Source of the DNA: G963691835 sp963691835
Lineage (GTDB): Bacteria; Pseudomonadota; Alphaproteobacteria; Thalassobaculales; Thalassobaculaceae
NCBI GenBank assembly: GCA_963691835.1
Contig: OY829383.1
Span: 2,418,001 to 2,482,000 of the forward strand
DNA: 64,000 nt
Reading direction: 5' to 3'
The position numbers and the translations under genes are program-made. This document shows, one piece after another, positions 62,704 to 64,000 of the stretch. Under the pieces are notes generated by a model. The model saw only the letters and a list, made by a program, of their open reading frames with translations, was not told the origin of the DNA and made no database searches. Each line of letters opens with the position of its first letter. The first letter of the stretch is position 1.

Positions 62704-64000
62704 CTACGCCCGCGCAGGCGCTTCGGCCATGTCCTGACCCAACGCGGACAACACCGTGGCAACGATGCCAGCACTGTCGAGGCCTACGGACGCGTACTGT
62801 CGCGCCGGATTGTCGTGATCCACGAACGTGTCGGGCAAGGTCATCGGCCTGAACCTGAGCCCACGATCGAAGGCCCCTTCATTGGCCAGATGGGTCATCA
62901 CCTGGGTTGCGAAGCCGCCGATCGCCCCTTCCTCAATCGTCACCAGGACCTCGTGCTCGCGGGCGAGCTTTGAGACCAGGTCCGTGTCGATTGGCTTGGC
63001 GAAGCGGGCGTCGGCAACCGTGGTAGAGAGGCCTCGGCTTGCCAGTGTTTCAGCCGCAGCCAGACAGTCCTGCAAACGGCCGCCCAGAGATAGCAGAGCG
63101 ACGCGACTACCCTCCTGAATGATTCGGCCCTTGCCGATCTCCAACGGATCGGGACTCGCGGGGATCTCGATGCCCACGCCTTCGCCCCGCGGGTAACGCA
63201 CCGCACTCGGCCCGTCGTCGTAGGCTGCTGCCGTGGCGACCATGCGGGCCAACTCCGCCTCATCCGATGCGGCCATGATGACGAAGCCGGGCAGCGAGCC
63301 GAGATAGCCGACATCGAAGGAACCGGCATGGGTGGCGCCGTCTGCCCCCACCAGCCCCGCGCGGTCGATTCCGAAGCGCACCGGCAGCCCTTGGATGGCC
63401 ACGTCGTGGACCACCTGATCGTAGGCCCGCTGCAGGAATGTCGAATAGATCGTGCAGAAGGGTTTCATCCCTTCCGCAGCCATGCCGGCGGCGAAGGTTA
63501 CCGCGTGCTGCTCAGCGATACCCACATCGTGGGCCCGATCCGGAAACCGCTTCTGAAACGTCCCCACGCCCGTGCCTGACGGCATGGCGGCTGTGATCGC
63601 GACAATCCGCTCATCCTTCTCCGCCTCGCGGATCAGTGCCTCGGCGTAAACCGATGTGTAGCTCGGGGCATTGGCCTTCGCCTTCACCTGGGTGCCGGTG
63701 ACCACATCGAATTTCTGTACGGCGTGGTATTTCTCGACGGACTGCTCACCGAAAGGATGACCGCGCCCCTTTTCCGTCACCACATGCAGCAGCACGGGGC
63801 CGGTCTGGTCACTGTCCCGGATGTTCTTCAGGATCGGCAGGAGGTGGTCGAGGTTGTGACCATCCACCGGACCAACGTAATAGAAGCCCATCTCCTCGAA
63901 GAGGGTCCCACCGGTCATCATGCCGCGCGCATACTCTTCCGCCCGTCGTGCCGTGGTCTCGAACGGTTTTGGGAGATGCTGAACCACCGATTTCGCAACC
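62704..64000 (-). CDS. dxs: 1-deoxy-D-xylulose-5-phosphate synthase, partial
   Basis: The C-terminal 430 or so residues of Dxs, the thiamine-diphosphate enzyme that starts the MEP isoprenoid pathway; the 5' end lies beyond the right edge. Visible are FYYVGPVDGHNLDHLL, VVTEKGRGHP, DRAGLVGADGATHAG and TIEEGAIGGFATQV. The frame continues unbroken to the last base. Full family length is about 640 residues, so about 210 are missing from this window. Confidence 0.95.
   Translation of the reverse strand, partial: VAKSVVQHLPKPFETTARRAEEYARGMMTGGTLFEEMGFYYVGPVDGHNLDHLLPILKNIRDSDQTGPVLLHVVTEKGRGHPFGEQSVEKYHAVQKFDVVTGTQVKAKANAPSYTSVYAEALIREAEKDERIVAITAAMPSGTGVGTFQKRFPDRAHDVGIAEQHAVTFAAGMAAEGMKPFCTIYSTFLQRAYDQVVHDVAIQGLPVRFGIDRAGLVGADGATHAGSFDVGYLGSLPGFVIMAASDEAELARMVATAAAYDDGPSAVRYPRGEGVGIEIPASPDPLEIGKGRIIQEGSRVALLSLGGRLQDCLAAAETLASRGLSTTVADARFAKPIDTDLVSKLAREHEVLVTIEEGAIGGFATQVMTHLANEGAFDRGLRFRPMTLPDTFVDHDNPARQYASVGLDSAGIVATVLSALGQDMAEAPARA

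Noticed and set aside
1..64000. CRISPR arrays, tRNA or rRNA genes
   Set aside because: No regularly spaced repeats, cloverleaf-like segments or rRNA-like stretches were seen.

Overview
The window is high-GC bacterial chromosome. Gene content and protein style point to an alphaproteobacterium, most likely Rhodospirillales-like. The pointers are a hybrid kinase with a C-terminal Hpt domain, an alphaproteobacterial-type CheZ, the fabI-aroC-sppA run, tlyA next to dxs, and paired hyuA/hyuB and AtuA-type catabolic genes. The genus is not determined. I saw no rRNA, tRNA, CRISPR array or insertion sequence.

Left host part (1-24.3 kb). A hybrid sensor kinase cut by the window edge is followed by a single-domain response regulator. 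Then come secA (minus), an orphan protein, and a minus-strand catabolic cluster (DUF1653, SMP-30/gluconolactonase-like, AtuA-like small protein, AtuA/DUF1446). A DEDDh exonuclease and a frameshifted gamma-butyrobetaine-dioxygenase-like gene follow on the plus strand. Next are a minus-strand puuE-like deacetylase with an isopropylmalate-dehydrogenase-family gene, a TauE/SafE permease, a large AsmA protein, a ribbon-helix-helix protein, a TrmA/RumA-type methyltransferase, and hydantoinase B and A subunits.

Prophage or gene-transfer-agent-like cluster (24.35-49.29 kb). A divergent S24-type repressor lacking the catalytic serine faces a plus-strand run of DUF6362, terminase small and large subunits, DUF4055 portal, a stand-alone CheZ cassette, scaffold, P22-type coat, a sugar-O-methyltransferase-like cargo gene, head-tail connectors, tail terminator and tail tube. 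It continues with tail assembly chaperones joined by a textbook A AAA AAC -1 frameshift site, a tape measure (itself split by a frameshift), hub/tail proteins, a repeat-built tail fibre with an S74 self-cleaving chaperone, a LamG-like lectin and a DUF4376 protein. I see no integrase, replication, lysis or maturation-protease gene. The element is therefore either a reduced prophage or a packaging and particle cluster resembling a gene transfer agent.

Right host part (49.3-64 kb). This holds a DUF3108 periplasmic protein and a minus-strand trio: a DUF4286-type protein, an internally duplicated protein of unknown family, and an alpha/beta hydrolase. After these come pdxH, a 17-kDa-antigen lipoprotein, a J-domain co-chaperone, a YihY/BrkB membrane protein, fabI-aroC-sppA plus a small exported protein, a DUF2806-like protein, tlyA, and dxs running off the right edge.

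The main points of interest are the cheZ cassette with its own promoter-like sequence and strong terminator inside the phage structural operon, the programmed frameshift, the Ser-to-Ala repressor, two independent out-of-frame G8 tracts, and the duplicated protein at 50968-51804.
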